A stretch of DNA of 19,037 nucleotides from Actinomycetes bacterium (GCA_021791615.1 JAJYWG010000309.1:1-19037), one strand, 5' to 3'; numbered from the stretch's first letter, positions 1 to 8,010 are shown. The notes: generated by a model from the sequence alone, not told the origin. Translations and numbers: made by a program.

Positions 1-84
1 GGGAGCGCTGGGCGCAGCGACCTCAGGGGAGGCAAGCGTCGCTGGGCGAGCGCGCCACCGGCGGGCCAGGAAGGAGAGTCGCAT

Positions 85-125
85 GATTGACAAACATATC
101 AATCGATCATTCTGTCTGTTGTCAA
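85..125. promoter_or_regulatory. AT-rich patch with operator-like palindromes upstream of the hydroxy-acid oxidase
   Basis: This short AT-rich stretch stands out from the GC-rich surroundings. It contains an imperfect palindrome at 85-104 (GATTGACAAACATATCAATC, 6-bp perfect arms). It also has an inverted pair TTGACAA (87-93) and TTGTCAA (119-125). TTGACA is a good -35 sequence in both directions, but no convincing -10 follows at 17 bp. The layout suits binding of a dimeric regulator, and the TTGNCA half-site recurs in the palindrome at 7309-7327. Which gene it controls is unclear, because the oxidase start is about 170-200 bp downstream. Confidence 0.4.
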
Positions 126-290
126 ATCGCGCTATTCTGTGGCCGCAGCCCACGTCGGCGACTGCTTCATGGCGCCCGAGCGTCATTTCCCTACCGCGCC
201 CGGCCCTCTTCGAGCTTTCGAGGTACTTCCAGCCTTTGCCGGGCCGAAGATGAGCGTGGTCACCCGGCCGGGGAGCGCTGGTGAGCCTCG

Positions 291-1454
291 ATGCGCCAAG
301 ATGAGCCCATGGACGCGACCCGGATAGTCAACGTTGCTGACGCAAGACGGAAGGCCCGGTGGATGCTCCCGCGCGTCGTCTTCGACTACATCGACGGCGC
401 CGCCGACGACGAGGTCACCATGCACGAGAACGAAGCGGCCTTCCGCGAGATCTTCTTCAAGCCGCGAATGGCGCTCGGTACGACGCAACCGAGCCTCGAC
501 ACCACGGTGCTCGGGACGCCGGTAACGCTACCGGTGCTTCTCGCTCCGGTGGGGCTCGTCAGGCTGATGCACCCGGAAGGTCCTGTGGGCGTGGCACGGG
601 CGGCAACCTGCGCTGGCACCGTGTCGATACTAAGCACCGTCGCCGGAAGCTCCCCCGAGGAGGTAGCTGCGGGGTCCACGGGCCACAGATGGTTCCAGCT
701 CTACTCTCCAAACCGCGAAACGGCCAAGCCCCTGATGGACCGCGCCGCAGCGGCAGGGTACGAGGCCTTGATGGTCACCGTCGACACCCCGGCTCTCGGT
801 AACCGCGAGCGCGACCTGAAGAACGGCGCCGCGGCGAAGCTCGACCTCCGGACTGTGATGAAGCTCGCCCCGCAGGTGCTCGCTCGGCCTGGCTGGGGCG
901 TGGGCATGCTGCGCAGCGGTTCACGCTCCCCCGATGCCGCTGGCCGTCACGCACTCGCGATCGGGCGGTCGCTCGGCGCCGCGCTGACAATCCTGGTCTC
1001 GCCCTACACATGGGAAGACGTCGCGTGGATCGCCGAGCAGTGGGACGGCCCGGTACTTGTCAAGGGAATCCTGTCCGCAGAGGACGCCCGGCATGCGCTT
1101 GACGCAGGCGCCAAAGCAGTCGTGGTGTCCAACCATGGTGGCCGACAGCTAGACGGTGCGCCGGCGACCATGCGAGTGCTCCCGGAGGTCGTCGATGCGG
1201 TCGGCGGCAAGGCCGAGGTGATGCTCGACGGCGGGGTGCGGCGGGGCAGCGACGTCGTCAAGGCAATCGCGATCGGGGCCAAAGCGGTCCTGATCGGGCG
1301 CCCGTTCGTCTACGGCCTCGCCGCTGCAGGGCAGGCCGGCGTCGAGCGGGTGATCGAGATCCTCCGTGCCGACATGGTGCGCACGCTCTCGCTGCTCGGA
1401 TGCGCCAAGATCGGCGATCTCGACCGGAGCTGGCTGCAGCCCTTCCGCCCATGA
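291..1454 (+). CDS. FMN-dependent alpha-hydroxy-acid oxidase/dehydrogenase (lactate/glycolate/mandelate family)
   Basis: This protein of 387 aa should oxidise an L-2-hydroxy acid to the 2-oxo acid using FMN in a TIM barrel. Family landmarks appear in order: FDYIDGAADDE near residue 31 (substrate-side Tyr), WFQLY (FMN/substrate Tyr), VDTPALGNRERD, and the active-site block SNHGGRQLDG with catalytic His282 and Arg285. The phosphate-binding DGGVRRGSDVVKA and GRPFVYGLA complete the set. Length and motif order match a complete family member. The start is uncertain: ATG291 and the in-frame ATG309 (MDATRIVN) are both possible, and neither has a strong ribosome binding site. The substrate (lactate, glycolate, mandelate or a longer hydroxy acid) cannot be told. 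It lies left of the 1476-1502 repeat, so it may not belong to the sulfatase cluster. Confidence 0.93.
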   Translation: MRQDEPMDATRIVNVADARRKARWMLPRVVFDYIDGAADDEVTMHENEAAFREIFFKPRMALGTTQPSLDTTVLGTPVTLPVLLAPVGLVRLMHPEGPVGVARAATCAGTVSILSTVAGSSPEEVAAGSTGHRWFQLYSPNRETAKPLMDRAAAAGYEALMVTVDTPALGNRERDLKNGAAAKLDLRTVMKLAPQVLARPGWGVGMLRSGSRSPDAAGRHALAIGRSLGAALTILVSPYTWEDVAWIAEQWDGPVLVKGILSAEDARHALDAGAKAVVVSNHGGRQLDGAPATMRVLPEVVDAVGGKAEVMLDGGVRRGSDVVKAIAIGAKAVLIGRPFVYGLAAAGQAGVERVIEILRADMVRTLSLLGCAKIGDLDRSWLQPFRP

Positions 1455-1465
1455 CCGCTCAGACC

Positions 1466-1479
1466 GTCAAGCCCTTGAC
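1466..1479 (+). terminator. Small hairpin after the hydroxy-acid oxidase
   Basis: GTCAA/TTGAC arms close around GCCC, 11 bases after the oxidase stop codon. There is no T-run, so as a terminator it is only plausible. Its right arm overlaps the start of the 1476-1502 direct repeat. Confidence 0.3.
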
Positions 1480-1502
1480 CTGCGATAATTAGCGCCCCCG
1501 GC
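1476..1502. repeat. Direct repeat copy 1: att-like, tRNA-Arg acceptor end plus flank
   Basis: These 27 bases match 17483-17509 at 25 positions: TGACCTGCGATAAT, two differing bases, then GCGCCCCCGGC. The second block equals the 3' acceptor end of a minus-strand tRNA-Arg(CCU). In copy 1 the tRNA likeness continues only weakly to about 1525, with a shared GAACCT after an apparent 5-base insertion. Read together with copy 2 it looks like a decayed left attachment site of an island. Direct sequence identity is seen; the island role is inference. Confidence 0.6.
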
Positions 1503-1801
1503 CTCCCAGAATGCGAACCTCGAGCCCTTGGTCGAAGGGCGGGAGATCAGCCTCGCAGCCCGGCACGCAAGGTCCGCCGGGAGGGCTACGCCAGATGGGA
1601 GGACACTACGGGCTCACCAGCACGATCGCAGTCGCCCATCGCCGCGCGGTCCCAGGCCGTTGCCGGATCGTTGGTCCGCCAACGGCTGCGCGCACGGCGA
1701 GGCCCACGTCCTGGCGCCCATCACGCCCATCACGGGCATCACGGGCAGGTGAGCCACACGCTGCCCGCCGACCGGAGATCAGGACGTCGGCCGACCGGAG
1801 A
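1503..1801. other. Non-coding stretch between oxidase and dehalogenase
   Basis: I see no gene here. The open frames are out-of-frame extensions with no ribosome binding site and no recognisable family. The stretch holds a short tandem repeat of CCCATCACG/GGCATCACG type at about 1717-1748, which can fold as a GCCC/GGGC hairpin. It also holds the first unit of the 23-bp duplication at 1767-1812. A terminator function for the convergent genes on either side is possible but not shown. Confidence 0.45.
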
Positions 1802-1812
1802 TCAGGACGTCG
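1767..1812. repeat. Perfect tandem duplication, 2 x 23 bp, across the dehalogenase stop codon
   Basis: Units 1767-1789 and 1790-1812 are identical (each starts GCCGACCGGAGATCAGGACG). The right unit contains the TGA stop of the dehalogenase gene (1804-1802), so the last codons and stop are copied once more downstream. This looks like a recent slippage event. Confidence 0.9.
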
Positions 1813-2728
1813 CCGCGATGAAGCCGGCCACAACCTGGGCAAGCTCCAGGCCACGGTCCTCCTGGAGGAAGTGGCTGGCCCCGGCGATGGTGACGTGCTC
1901 GACCTCGGCGGCGCCTGGGACCCGGGACCTGAAGATGGCGTCGCCGCCAGCGGTGATCGGGTCCTTGTCCGAGAAAGCGCACAGGAAGGGACGGTCGAAC
2001 TCCCGGAGGACCTCCCACGCGGCGACGTTGTCGTCGTGGGCCGGATCGTCTGGCGTCGTGGGCACGAGGGACGGCATGGCCCGCGCTCCCGACTTGTACG
2101 TGTCGTCGGGGAACGGTGCGTCGTACCCGGCGACCACGTCGGGCGCCAGCTCGGTCGCGCACCCTCCGTTCACGATCCGGCCGATGTCGAGCGACGGCGT
2201 CTCCCGGGCGTAGGTCTGCCACGCCAGGAACGCGTCGCCCATGGGCTGGTCACCGGTGGGCAGGCCGGTGTTGGCCACGACCACCCGTGCGAAGCGCTCG
2301 GGCGCCTCGGCGAGGACCCGCAGGCCGATGAGCCCTCCCCAGTCCTGGCAGACCAGGGTGATCCCGATCAGGTCGAGCTGCGTGCACACTAGGTCGGCGG
2401 TCCACGCCACCTGGCGGGCGTAGGTGTAGTCGTCCACCTCGGCAGGCTTGTCGCTCCGACCGAACCCCACCAGGTCGGGTGCCACGCACCGGTGGTCGGC
2501 GGCCACGAGCACGGGGATCATGTGGCGGTAGAGGAACGACCACGACGGCTCGCCGTGGAGCAGCAGGACCGGCGACGCGTCAGGCTCCCGAACACCGTCC
2601 GGGCTCTCCTCCAGATAGTGCATCCGCAGGCTGCCGCCCTCGCCGTCCGCCACCTCCGCGTAATGGGGGGCGAACGGGAACTCCGGGAGGCCTTCGAATC
2701 TCTCGTCAGGTGTCCGTAGCACGTTCAT
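1802..2728 (-). CDS. dhmA: Haloalkane dehalogenase, subfamily HLD-I (alpha/beta hydrolase)
   Basis: This enzyme of 308 aa hydrolyses a carbon-halogen bond to give an alcohol and free halide through an aspartyl-ester intermediate. The HLD-I signature is complete: HGEPSWSFLYR (residues 58-68), nucleophile Asp129 with halide-binding Trp130 in CQDWGG, second halide Trp170 in AFLAWQTYAR, acid Asp256 in FSDKDPI and base His286 in GASHFLQED. The segment GYDAPFPDDTYKSGARA also matches Xanthobacter DhlA and the mycobacterial DhmA type, which is the closest relative I recall. The start is supported by GGAGGAGA seven bases upstream (2731-2740). It is the last gene of the minus-strand arm, 41 bases after the MFS gene, so probably co-transcribed. 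Epoxide hydrolase is the main alternative, but Trp170 and the Glu60-Pro motif argue against it. Confidence 0.93.
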   Translation of the reverse strand: MNVLRTPDERFEGLPEFPFAPHYAEVADGEGGSLRMHYLEESPDGVREPDASPVLLLHGEPSWSFLYRHMIPVLVAADHRCVAPDLVGFGRSDKPAEVDDYTYARQVAWTADLVCTQLDLIGITLVCQDWGGLIGLRVLAEAPERFARVVVANTGLPTGDQPMGDAFLAWQTYARETPSLDIGRIVNGGCATELAPDVVAGYDAPFPDDTYKSGARAMPSLVPTTPDDPAHDDNVAAWEVLREFDRPFLCAFSDKDPITAGGDAIFRSRVPGAAEVEHVTIAGASHFLQEDRGLELAQVVAGFIAATS

Positions 2729-2769
2729 CGGATCTCCTCCTCGATCGGTTCCCCACCACCTGCAACTGG

Positions 2770-4476
2770 TCAGGCCGGCGCTGGCACCGAACCAGCGCCA
2801 TCGTCGGTCAGCCCCAGCTCGGCCATGGCCCTCGTGACGAGGGCTTCGCGCTCGGCGGCGTCACGCAGGGCCGTCGACCTGCGCCACCTGCCCTTCAACA
2901 TGAAGATCGTCGGCAGGAGCGCCACCTGACCGGCGACGCAGACCCACCACCACGTCCGCCACTGGCCAGGGGACTGCTGGCGGGCATCGATCACGGCCTG
3001 CCCGTGCGCCCTCAGGTAGGCGAGCGCCGACGGGTGCTCCTTGTTCAGCTTCTGCACAGCCAGCAACTGAGAGAGGGCCTCCCCTCGGCTCACATGGTCG
3101 GCCGTCTGGATCTTCGAGAGGGCGGTTGCCAGCGCCGCTGGATCGGGCGGAGTGGCCTGGAGCTTTTCCAGCGTCGCACGACCCACCACCTGGACGGTGT
3201 GGACCTGATGCGGGTACGTGGCCTCGATGTTCTGGAGCGTGGGTCCGTAATCGGCGATGGGCGACACGGCCGTCACCACGAGGGGGACGATGAGGAACGA
3301 CAGCGCCGCGATGCCCCGGAGGATCCAGCCCCACACGGCCAGGCCGGTGGCCACCAGGGCCGGATTGCGCTGCTCCAGGGTCTCCGAGAAGGCGGTCATC
3401 CACGGCGAGTAGGCCGTTCCCCGCGCGAACGACAGGAGCGAGACGATGACGATGAACGTCGTGTAGGTAGTGGCCGGGTCGGTCGCCCGGGTGGCGAAGA
3501 TCGACGTCATCACGATGCCCAGCACGGTGCCGGCAAGGATGAACGGCTTGCGGACACCTACCCGGTCGGAGATCAGCCCGATGATGATCACGGCGACGGC
3601 ATCCGCGGCCCAGAACCAGTTGCCCAGCCCGTTGGAGCGGGCCTGGGAGAAGCTGAACACCGACGTGAAATAGATGACGAAGAAGCCGACGGCTGCGTAG
3701 TAGATGAGCAGGAAGACACTGATCCCGATCGAGGGAATGATCACGTCGAGCCGCAACATCTGCCGCCACGCCTGGCGGATGGCCTTGGCGAGGTCGATGC
3801 CCCGGGCGCGGGCCTCGATGAGCACTCGTTCTCTGGCCGACACCATCAGCTGGTCCCGCAGCGCCGGCGACAGCTCCCGCAACGTGAAGAACGCGACGAC
3901 GAACATGACCAGTCCGGTCACGCCGGAGATCATGTACTGGTCCTGCCACGCATGCAGGTGGTCGAGGGTGTTGGAGGCCACCTCGGTGACGACGAGGCTG
4001 CCGAGGACCGGCCCCATGGTCCACAGGCCCATGGCTGCTCCCCGGCGCACCTGGGGTGAGAAATCGCGCACCAGAGCAGGGGTCGCCACCAGCACCATTC
4101 CCTCGACGAAGCCGACGATCGAGACGAAGACGGCGAATTCGTAGGCGTTGGACGCGACGGGGACCAGGAGGAACTGGACCAGGCTCGAGCAGAGCAGGCC
4201 CCAGACGACCAAGTTGGCCCGTCCCCACCGGTCGGCCCGTGCCGCCAGCAACGAGGTGAGGGCCCCGATCCCGTTCGAGATCACTACCACGTTCAGATAG
4301 AAGTGGAAGCTGATCTGGTACTGGGCGAGGATCGCCGGACCGACCGCCCCACCCACATAGGCCTGGTAGTAGAGGACGATCGTGGTGGCCAGGATCACGG
4401 CCAGGAACCCGGCCCGGGCCCGGGCGCTCGGGTACGAGTCGAGCTTGCGGTCCCACAGGCGGATCGGCGCAGTCAC
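2770..4476 (-). CDS. MFS transporter with a long loop before the last helix
   Basis: This predicted 12-helix inner-membrane carrier (568 aa) starts from GTG at 4476. The first helix is AGFLAVILATTIVLYYQAYVGGAV. Helices 2-3 are joined by ARADRWGRAN, the typical MFS G-x-x-x-D-R-x-G-R type loop, and a second such loop (GLISDRVGVRKPF) sits mid-protein. After about residue 425 there is an unusual hydrophilic stretch of roughly 100 residues (TLQNIEATYPHQVH to DARQQSPGQWRT) before the last helix, followed by a charged tail. The start codon overlaps the DinB-like gene stop as GTGA (4476-4473), suggesting translational coupling. A longer open frame continues upstream, but it runs through the DinB gene in another frame and is not credible. 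Proximity to sulfatases and a dehalogenase suggests it imports their substrate; that is inference. Confidence 0.92.
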   Translation of the reverse strand: MTAPIRLWDRKLDSYPSARARAGFLAVILATTIVLYYQAYVGGAVGPAILAQYQISFHFYLNVVVISNGIGALTSLLAARADRWGRANLVVWGLLCSSLVQFLLVPVASNAYEFAVFVSIVGFVEGMVLVATPALVRDFSPQVRRGAAMGLWTMGPVLGSLVVTEVASNTLDHLHAWQDQYMISGVTGLVMFVVAFFTLRELSPALRDQLMVSARERVLIEARARGIDLAKAIRQAWRQMLRLDVIIPSIGISVFLLIYYAAVGFFVIYFTSVFSFSQARSNGLGNWFWAADAVAVIIIGLISDRVGVRKPFILAGTVLGIVMTSIFATRATDPATTYTTFIVIVSLLSFARGTAYSPWMTAFSETLEQRNPALVATGLAVWGWILRGIAALSFLIVPLVVTAVSPIADYGPTLQNIEATYPHQVHTVQVVGRATLEKLQATPPDPAALATALSKIQTADHVSRGEALSQLLAVQKLNKEHPSALAYLRAHGQAVIDARQQSPGQWRTWWWVCVAGQVALLPTIFMLKGRWRRSTALRDAAEREALVTRAMAELGLTDDGAGSVPAPA

Positions 4477-5042
4477 GAGGTCATCCCTCCCAGCCCGACG
4501 AGGCCGCGGGCGAGCTCGATCTCGCCCATGTGGCGCAGACCGTGTTGGTAGATCCAGCACTCTGTTGCGTCGAGCAGGGTGATGCCCTCCTCGCCTGCCA
4601 CCCGTGCGCTGTAGGTGCTGGCGATCTGCTCCGGAAACGGCCGGGCGATCACCAGGCGGGTCAACTCGGCCGGGTCGAGCTGGTCGAGCCACGCCTCCAC
4701 CCGGTCGAAGACGGCATGCAGGTACGCCTGGAACGCCTCGTAGTCCCCGATGCGCTGGTGGACCATCTCGTCGACGGTGCGGTGCTTGCCGTGGTCGGCG
4801 ATCGCCGGCTGGACGCGTGCCTCCCACTCGTCGCTCCAGATGGGCGTCTCGCCCGTCATCAACATGAACGAGGCGTCGATCATGTTGGCGATGTGGAACA
4901 GGCTGAAGGCAATGGGCAGCACGCCTTCGCGCTCGAAGTGGTTGACCTGGTCGAGGTCCATGGTCGCCAACGCATCGGCGTAGAGCGAGTGCAGGGCACG
5001 CATGCGGCGCTGCAGGGAGTCGAGGATCAACTCGTCAGCCAT
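4473..5042 (-). CDS. DinB-like four-helix metal-binding protein
   Basis: This protein of 189 aa has the DinB/YfiT fold pattern: four long helices with a metal site made by one His in helix 2 (His50 in FSLFHIANMID) and the HxxxH of the last helix (His167 and His171 in QHGLRHMGEIELARG). Members of this superfamily include thiol-dependent transferases and isomerases that use mycothiol or bacillithiol, but many have no known reaction. The start ATG at 5042 is preceded by GAGGGG about 8 bases upstream. It sits 112 bases after the sulfatase gene and overlaps the MFS start by 4 bases. In this setting a detoxifying or isomerising step is plausible. The specific reaction is unknown. Confidence 0.85.
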   Translation of the reverse strand: MADELILDSLQRRMRALHSLYADALATMDLDQVNHFEREGVLPIAFSLFHIANMIDASFMLMTGETPIWSDEWEARVQPAIADHGKHRTVDEMVHQRIGDYEAFQAYLHAVFDRVEAWLDQLDPAELTRLVIARPFPEQIASTYSARVAGEEGITLLDATECWIYQHGLRHMGEIELARGLVGLGGMTS

Positions 5043-5154
5043 GGGATCACCGCCCCTCTGCCGGCGCTGACGCTGTTCTCCAGTTGCACGTCGACAACTC
5101 GACCGGTCCCGTGACGGCCGCGATGTCCGCTCCCGCGCCCGGTCGCGGTCCTGG

Positions 5155-7131
5155 TCATTCCCGCGCCATCTGTGTGCGGGCTTCAGCCGCCACGTCTGTG
5201 TCGGTCCGCCTGGAGCGGACCTCCACCACGACCCGTTCCAGGCGACCGGTGAACGGGTGAGGTCCTTGATAGTCGTCCACGACGGTCGAGAGCGAGTCGC
5301 GCCCGAGGTCCATGCCCGTCGAGCCCAGCATGCGGGCCACCCAGGGCACCTCGACAGACGCCAGGTCCTCGCCGTCGGCACCGATGGTGACGAGTGCGCC
5401 CGGCCCGTTGCGGTCCAAACGTGCCGACAGCGAATGGTGGCCCGGTGCGAAGGCCACAGGCGCTGCAGCCCGGTGGTGGCTCCCCAGCGCGTTGTAGTCG
5501 AACTGGAGCTTGCCGTCATGCAGGAAGAACACGTGCCCCACGTTGTGGCTCCCACGGGCATAGAGCACGCCGTCGGCACCCCCCTCCCCCACGGTCACGT
5601 CGGCAGTGATCGTCCACGGCCGGGCACCGAGGAGCGGAGAGGCGTCCGCTGGGATGTGCGAGATGGGCGGCCGGTACTCGTAGGTGAGCGAGGCATGGGG
5701 CGTACCGGGCCGGACCACGCCCCCGAACAGCTCGATCGTGCGGTCGTCGAGCGGCAGTACGCCCATCGCCCCCGCTTCGGACCACCACAGGTCGATCATC
5801 TCTGCCAGTTTCGCCGGATGGTCGGCCGAGAGGTCGTGGCACTCGGAGAAGTCCTCGTCGAGGTGGAAGAGCGACCATTCGTCGGCATCGAACGGATCGC
5901 CCTGGCGGTGGTAGGTGGTGGCCTTCCACCCGTCCGCGTAGATGCCCCGGTGCCCCATCTGCTCGAAGTACTGGACGGAACGGGGAGACGCAGCCGTGGG
6001 GTCGCCGAAGGTGGGCGCGATTGAGCGTCCGTGCAGGGGAATCTGGGCCTGGCCCCTGAACTGCTCGGGCGCAGGCGCCCCGGTCACGTCCAGGATGGTG
6101 GCGGCGACGTCGACCGCGTGGCAGAACTGAGTGCGGATCGCACCCGCCTGCAACGGGTCGATCCTGCCCGGCCAGTGCACGATGAAGGGATCACGGACGC
6201 CACCGCCGTAGGTGTTCTGCTTGTACCACCGCAATGGCGAGTTGCCGGCCTGGGCCCACCCCCATGGGTAGTTCGAATGGGAATGGGGCCCACCGATGTC
6301 GTCGAGGCGGTTGGCCACCAGGTCGTCGACGTCCTCGAGGTGCGCGTTGAAGAAGCTGAATTCGTCCATCACGTCGTAGCCCTCGTCGAACGCTCCCCGC
6401 CACCGCTCCCGGTAGGACGCAGGCGCCTGATGGGGCGCGTGGGTGGCCCCGAAGGCCAGGTAGAGGAAGAACGGTCGGTCGGGGCGGACCGAGACCAGGT
6501 CCCGGACCCATCCCATCGAGCGGTCGACGATGTCCTCGCTCACGTGGTAGCCGTCTTCGGGCCCGCCGGGAGGATCCACATGGTGGTTGTCGTGCGTCAG
6601 CTCCGGATAGAACTGGTCGGTCTCCCCCTGGAGGAAGCCGTAGTACCGGTCGAAGCCCTTCTGGAGAGGCCAGTGGGCGTGCGGGCCGGCGGCCGACGTC
6701 TCGAGCATCGGCGCCAGGTGCCACTTGCCGGCGGCGAACGTGGCGTACCCGTGGTCCCGCAGCAATTCGGCCACCGTGGCGGCGCGGGACGTGATGCCAC
6801 CGCGCATGTGGGGGAACCCGCTGTTCCAGTTGGAGACGCCCCGCATACCCACTGCGTGGTGGTTCCGACCGGTCAACAGGCACGCACGCGACGGCGAGCA
6901 CAGAGCGGTCGTGTGGAACCCCGTGTAGCGCAACCCTGCGCCGGCCAGGGCGTCGATGTTCGGCGTGGTGAGGGTGGAGCCGTAGCAGCCGAAGTGGGCG
7001 AAGCCGGTGTCGTCCAGGACGACGAGGACCACATTTGGCCCACCGGTGCCAGCCGGCGGATCAGGCCACCACGGCTCGGAGTCCTGGTACGTGCGCCCGA
7101 TACGGCCGCCGAACTCCGGTTCGCCGATCAT
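5155..7131 (-). CDS. Large arylsulfatase-type protein lacking the internal Asp-Asn metal motif
   Basis: This protein of 658 aa belongs to the type I sulfatases, which cleave sulfate esters using a formylglycine made from Cys. The N-terminal half has metal ligands Asp40-Asp41 (VVLVVLDDTGF), the CSPSR formylglycine signature (Cys78-Arg82), GKWHL with Lys136 and His138, and THAPH with His231. The usual later block, with helices and an SDNGAS-type Asp-Asn metal pair, is absent. After FDEGYDV (about residue 254) the chain passes at once to FSFFNAHLEDVDD and then PYPWGW-like SNYPWGWAQAGNSP with Lys304. Relatives of this class are usually near 770 aa, so about 90-100 residues are missing in frame. 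A beta-sandwich C-terminal domain is present. No signal peptide is seen. It is the first gene of the minus-strand arm. Activity is doubtful. Confidence 0.9.
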   Translation of the reverse strand: MIGEPEFGGRIGRTYQDSEPWWPDPPAGTGGPNVVLVVLDDTGFAHFGCYGSTLTTPNIDALAGAGLRYTGFHTTALCSPSRACLLTGRNHHAVGMRGVSNWNSGFPHMRGGITSRAATVAELLRDHGYATFAAGKWHLAPMLETSAAGPHAHWPLQKGFDRYYGFLQGETDQFYPELTHDNHHVDPPGGPEDGYHVSEDIVDRSMGWVRDLVSVRPDRPFFLYLAFGATHAPHQAPASYRERWRGAFDEGYDVMDEFSFFNAHLEDVDDLVANRLDDIGGPHSHSNYPWGWAQAGNSPLRWYKQNTYGGGVRDPFIVHWPGRIDPLQAGAIRTQFCHAVDVAATILDVTGAPAPEQFRGQAQIPLHGRSIAPTFGDPTAASPRSVQYFEQMGHRGIYADGWKATTYHRQGDPFDADEWSLFHLDEDFSECHDLSADHPAKLAEMIDLWWSEAGAMGVLPLDDRTIELFGGVVRPGTPHASLTYEYRPPISHIPADASPLLGARPWTITADVTVGEGGADGVLYARGSHNVGHVFFLHDGKLQFDYNALGSHHRAAAPVAFAPGHHSLSARLDRNGPGALVTIGADGEDLASVEVPWVARMLGSTGMDLGRDSLSTVVDDYQGPHPFTGRLERVVVEVRSRRTDTDVAAEARTQMARE

Positions 7132-7298
7132 GGTACCCCACGTCCTGGCGTCGTGCCCGACGCCGCGCCTGCAGTCATGCGAGTCCCCCTCCTCAGTCCG
7201 CGCGTCCTCCCGCTCCGCGCCGGTGATACGTGGGCGCCGGCACGCGCAGCCGGCCGATCAGGCCCGATGGCCGGCGACACCGACATCGATGTGAAACG

Positions 7299-7337
7299 AT
7301 CCAATCACTTGTCAGTACGACTGTCAACTGTTACGCT
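7299..7337. promoter_or_regulatory. Divergent promoter with 19-bp TetR-type palindrome
   Basis: The 375-bp gap between the divergent arms (7132-7506) contains a near-palindrome at 7309-7327, TTGTCAGTACGACTGTCAA, with 14 of 19 positions symmetric (TTGNCAGT-NNN-ACTGNCAA). It doubles as back-to-back -35 elements. On the minus strand, TTGACA (7327-7322) is followed after 17 bp by TTGGAT (7304-7299). On the plus strand, TTGTCA (7309-7314) is followed after 17 bp by TACGCT (7332-7337). A repressor bound here would block both arms. The TetR gene at 8103 is the obvious candidate. The remaining leader sequence shows nothing else I can identify. Confidence 0.6.
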
Positions 7338-7506
7338 CACCTGAAGGTGCCGGTCGGCCTAACCTCAACTCCGGTGATAGGCAGAAGGCCCAATTGGACC
7401 GTGGCAGGCACGGGGCAGCAGGCAGGAACGGGAGGCCGCCACGACACGGGTGCCGCGCCGGGAGGACACTGGTCGGGCCCCTCGCCCCGCGTTCGCAGGA
7501 GACCAG

Positions 7507-8010
7507 ATGACAGATCGCCCCACCTCCCAGCCCGCCGATCCTCCCCCGGGACGGCCCACCTCCGTCGACTTCCATTTCGACGTCATGTGCCCGTTCGCCT
7601 ACCAGACCTCGAAATGGATCCGCACGGTGGTGGAACGGACGGGGATCCAGGTGAACTGGCGGTTCTTCAGCCTGGAGGAAGTGAACCGGGCAGAGGGAAA
7701 GAAGCACCCCTGGGAACGCGAGTGGTCGTACGGCTGGTCGATGATGCGGGTCGGGGCCCTCCTCCGCCGGGAGGACATGTCCCTCCTCGACGCCTGGTAC
7801 GAGCGGGCGGGCAGGGCCGTCCACGAGGAGGGGCACAAGCCTCACGTGCCCGAGGTGGCCAGAGAGCTGCTCGACGAGCAGATCCGTCCCTACCTCGAGG
7901 CCCGGGACTGGGTGAGCATCAACCGAGGGGCCGTCATCGACTTCTCGAAAGTCGGAAGCAAGCGCACTGGCTCCGGCGGGCAGTCGTCGGCCGGTTCCAC
8001 AGGGCGGTAG
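7507..8010 (+). CDS. DsbA-like (FrnE / mycothiol nitroreductase type) thioredoxin-fold protein, shortened
   Basis: This ORF of 167 aa has AGGAG five bases before the ATG. Residues 19-125 match the DsbA-like family that includes Rv2466c and Frn[20 protein letters not shown] with an MCPFAY active site in place of CPWC, then [24 protein letters not shown], and a helical insert up to VARELLDEQ. Full members are about 200-220 aa and end with a cis-proline VPT loop and a GPV strand. Neither is present in any frame downstream. From about residue 128 the chain reads [21 protein letters not shown] and a Ser/Gly-rich end, unlike the family. I read it as a 3'-truncated gene joined to unrelated sequence. 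It is the first gene of the plus-strand arm, but probably not functional as a full thioredoxin-fold enzyme. Confidence 0.75.
   Translation: MTDRPTSQPADPPPGRPTSVDFHFDVMCPFAYQTSKWIRTVVERTGIQVNWRFFSLEEVNRAEGKKHPWEREWSYGWSMMRVGALLRREDMSLLDAWYERAGRAVHEEGHKPHVPEVARELLDEQIRPYLEARDWVSINRGAVIDFSKVGSKRTGSGGQSSAGSTGR

Noticed and set aside
83..253. A 56-aa ORF starting after AAGGAGAG at 71-78
   Set aside because: It runs through the AT-rich operator-like patch, has no family likeness and ends before the oxidase. The ribosome-binding-like sequence is probably chance, though a leader peptide cannot be excluded.
1717..1748. Short CATCACG repeats as a possible CRISPR array
   Set aside because: Units are about 9 bp, imperfect and adjacent, with no spacers and no cas genes.
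2479..4059. Long plus-strand open frame opposite the MFS gene
   Set aside because: Composition is that of the antisense of a GC-rich gene. There are no domains, and the minus-strand MFS explains the open frame.
4477..4827. Upstream extension of the MFS frame to an ATG at 4827
   Set aside because: This part is Arg/Gly/Pro-rich shadow translation of the DinB-like gene. The GTG at 4476 gives a normal MFS N-terminus and a GTGA overlap.
6031..7344. Plus-strand 437-aa open frame opposite sulfatase 1
   Set aside because: It is a shadow frame; the Val/Gly/Arg-rich composition lacks domains and the minus-strand sulfatase is certain.
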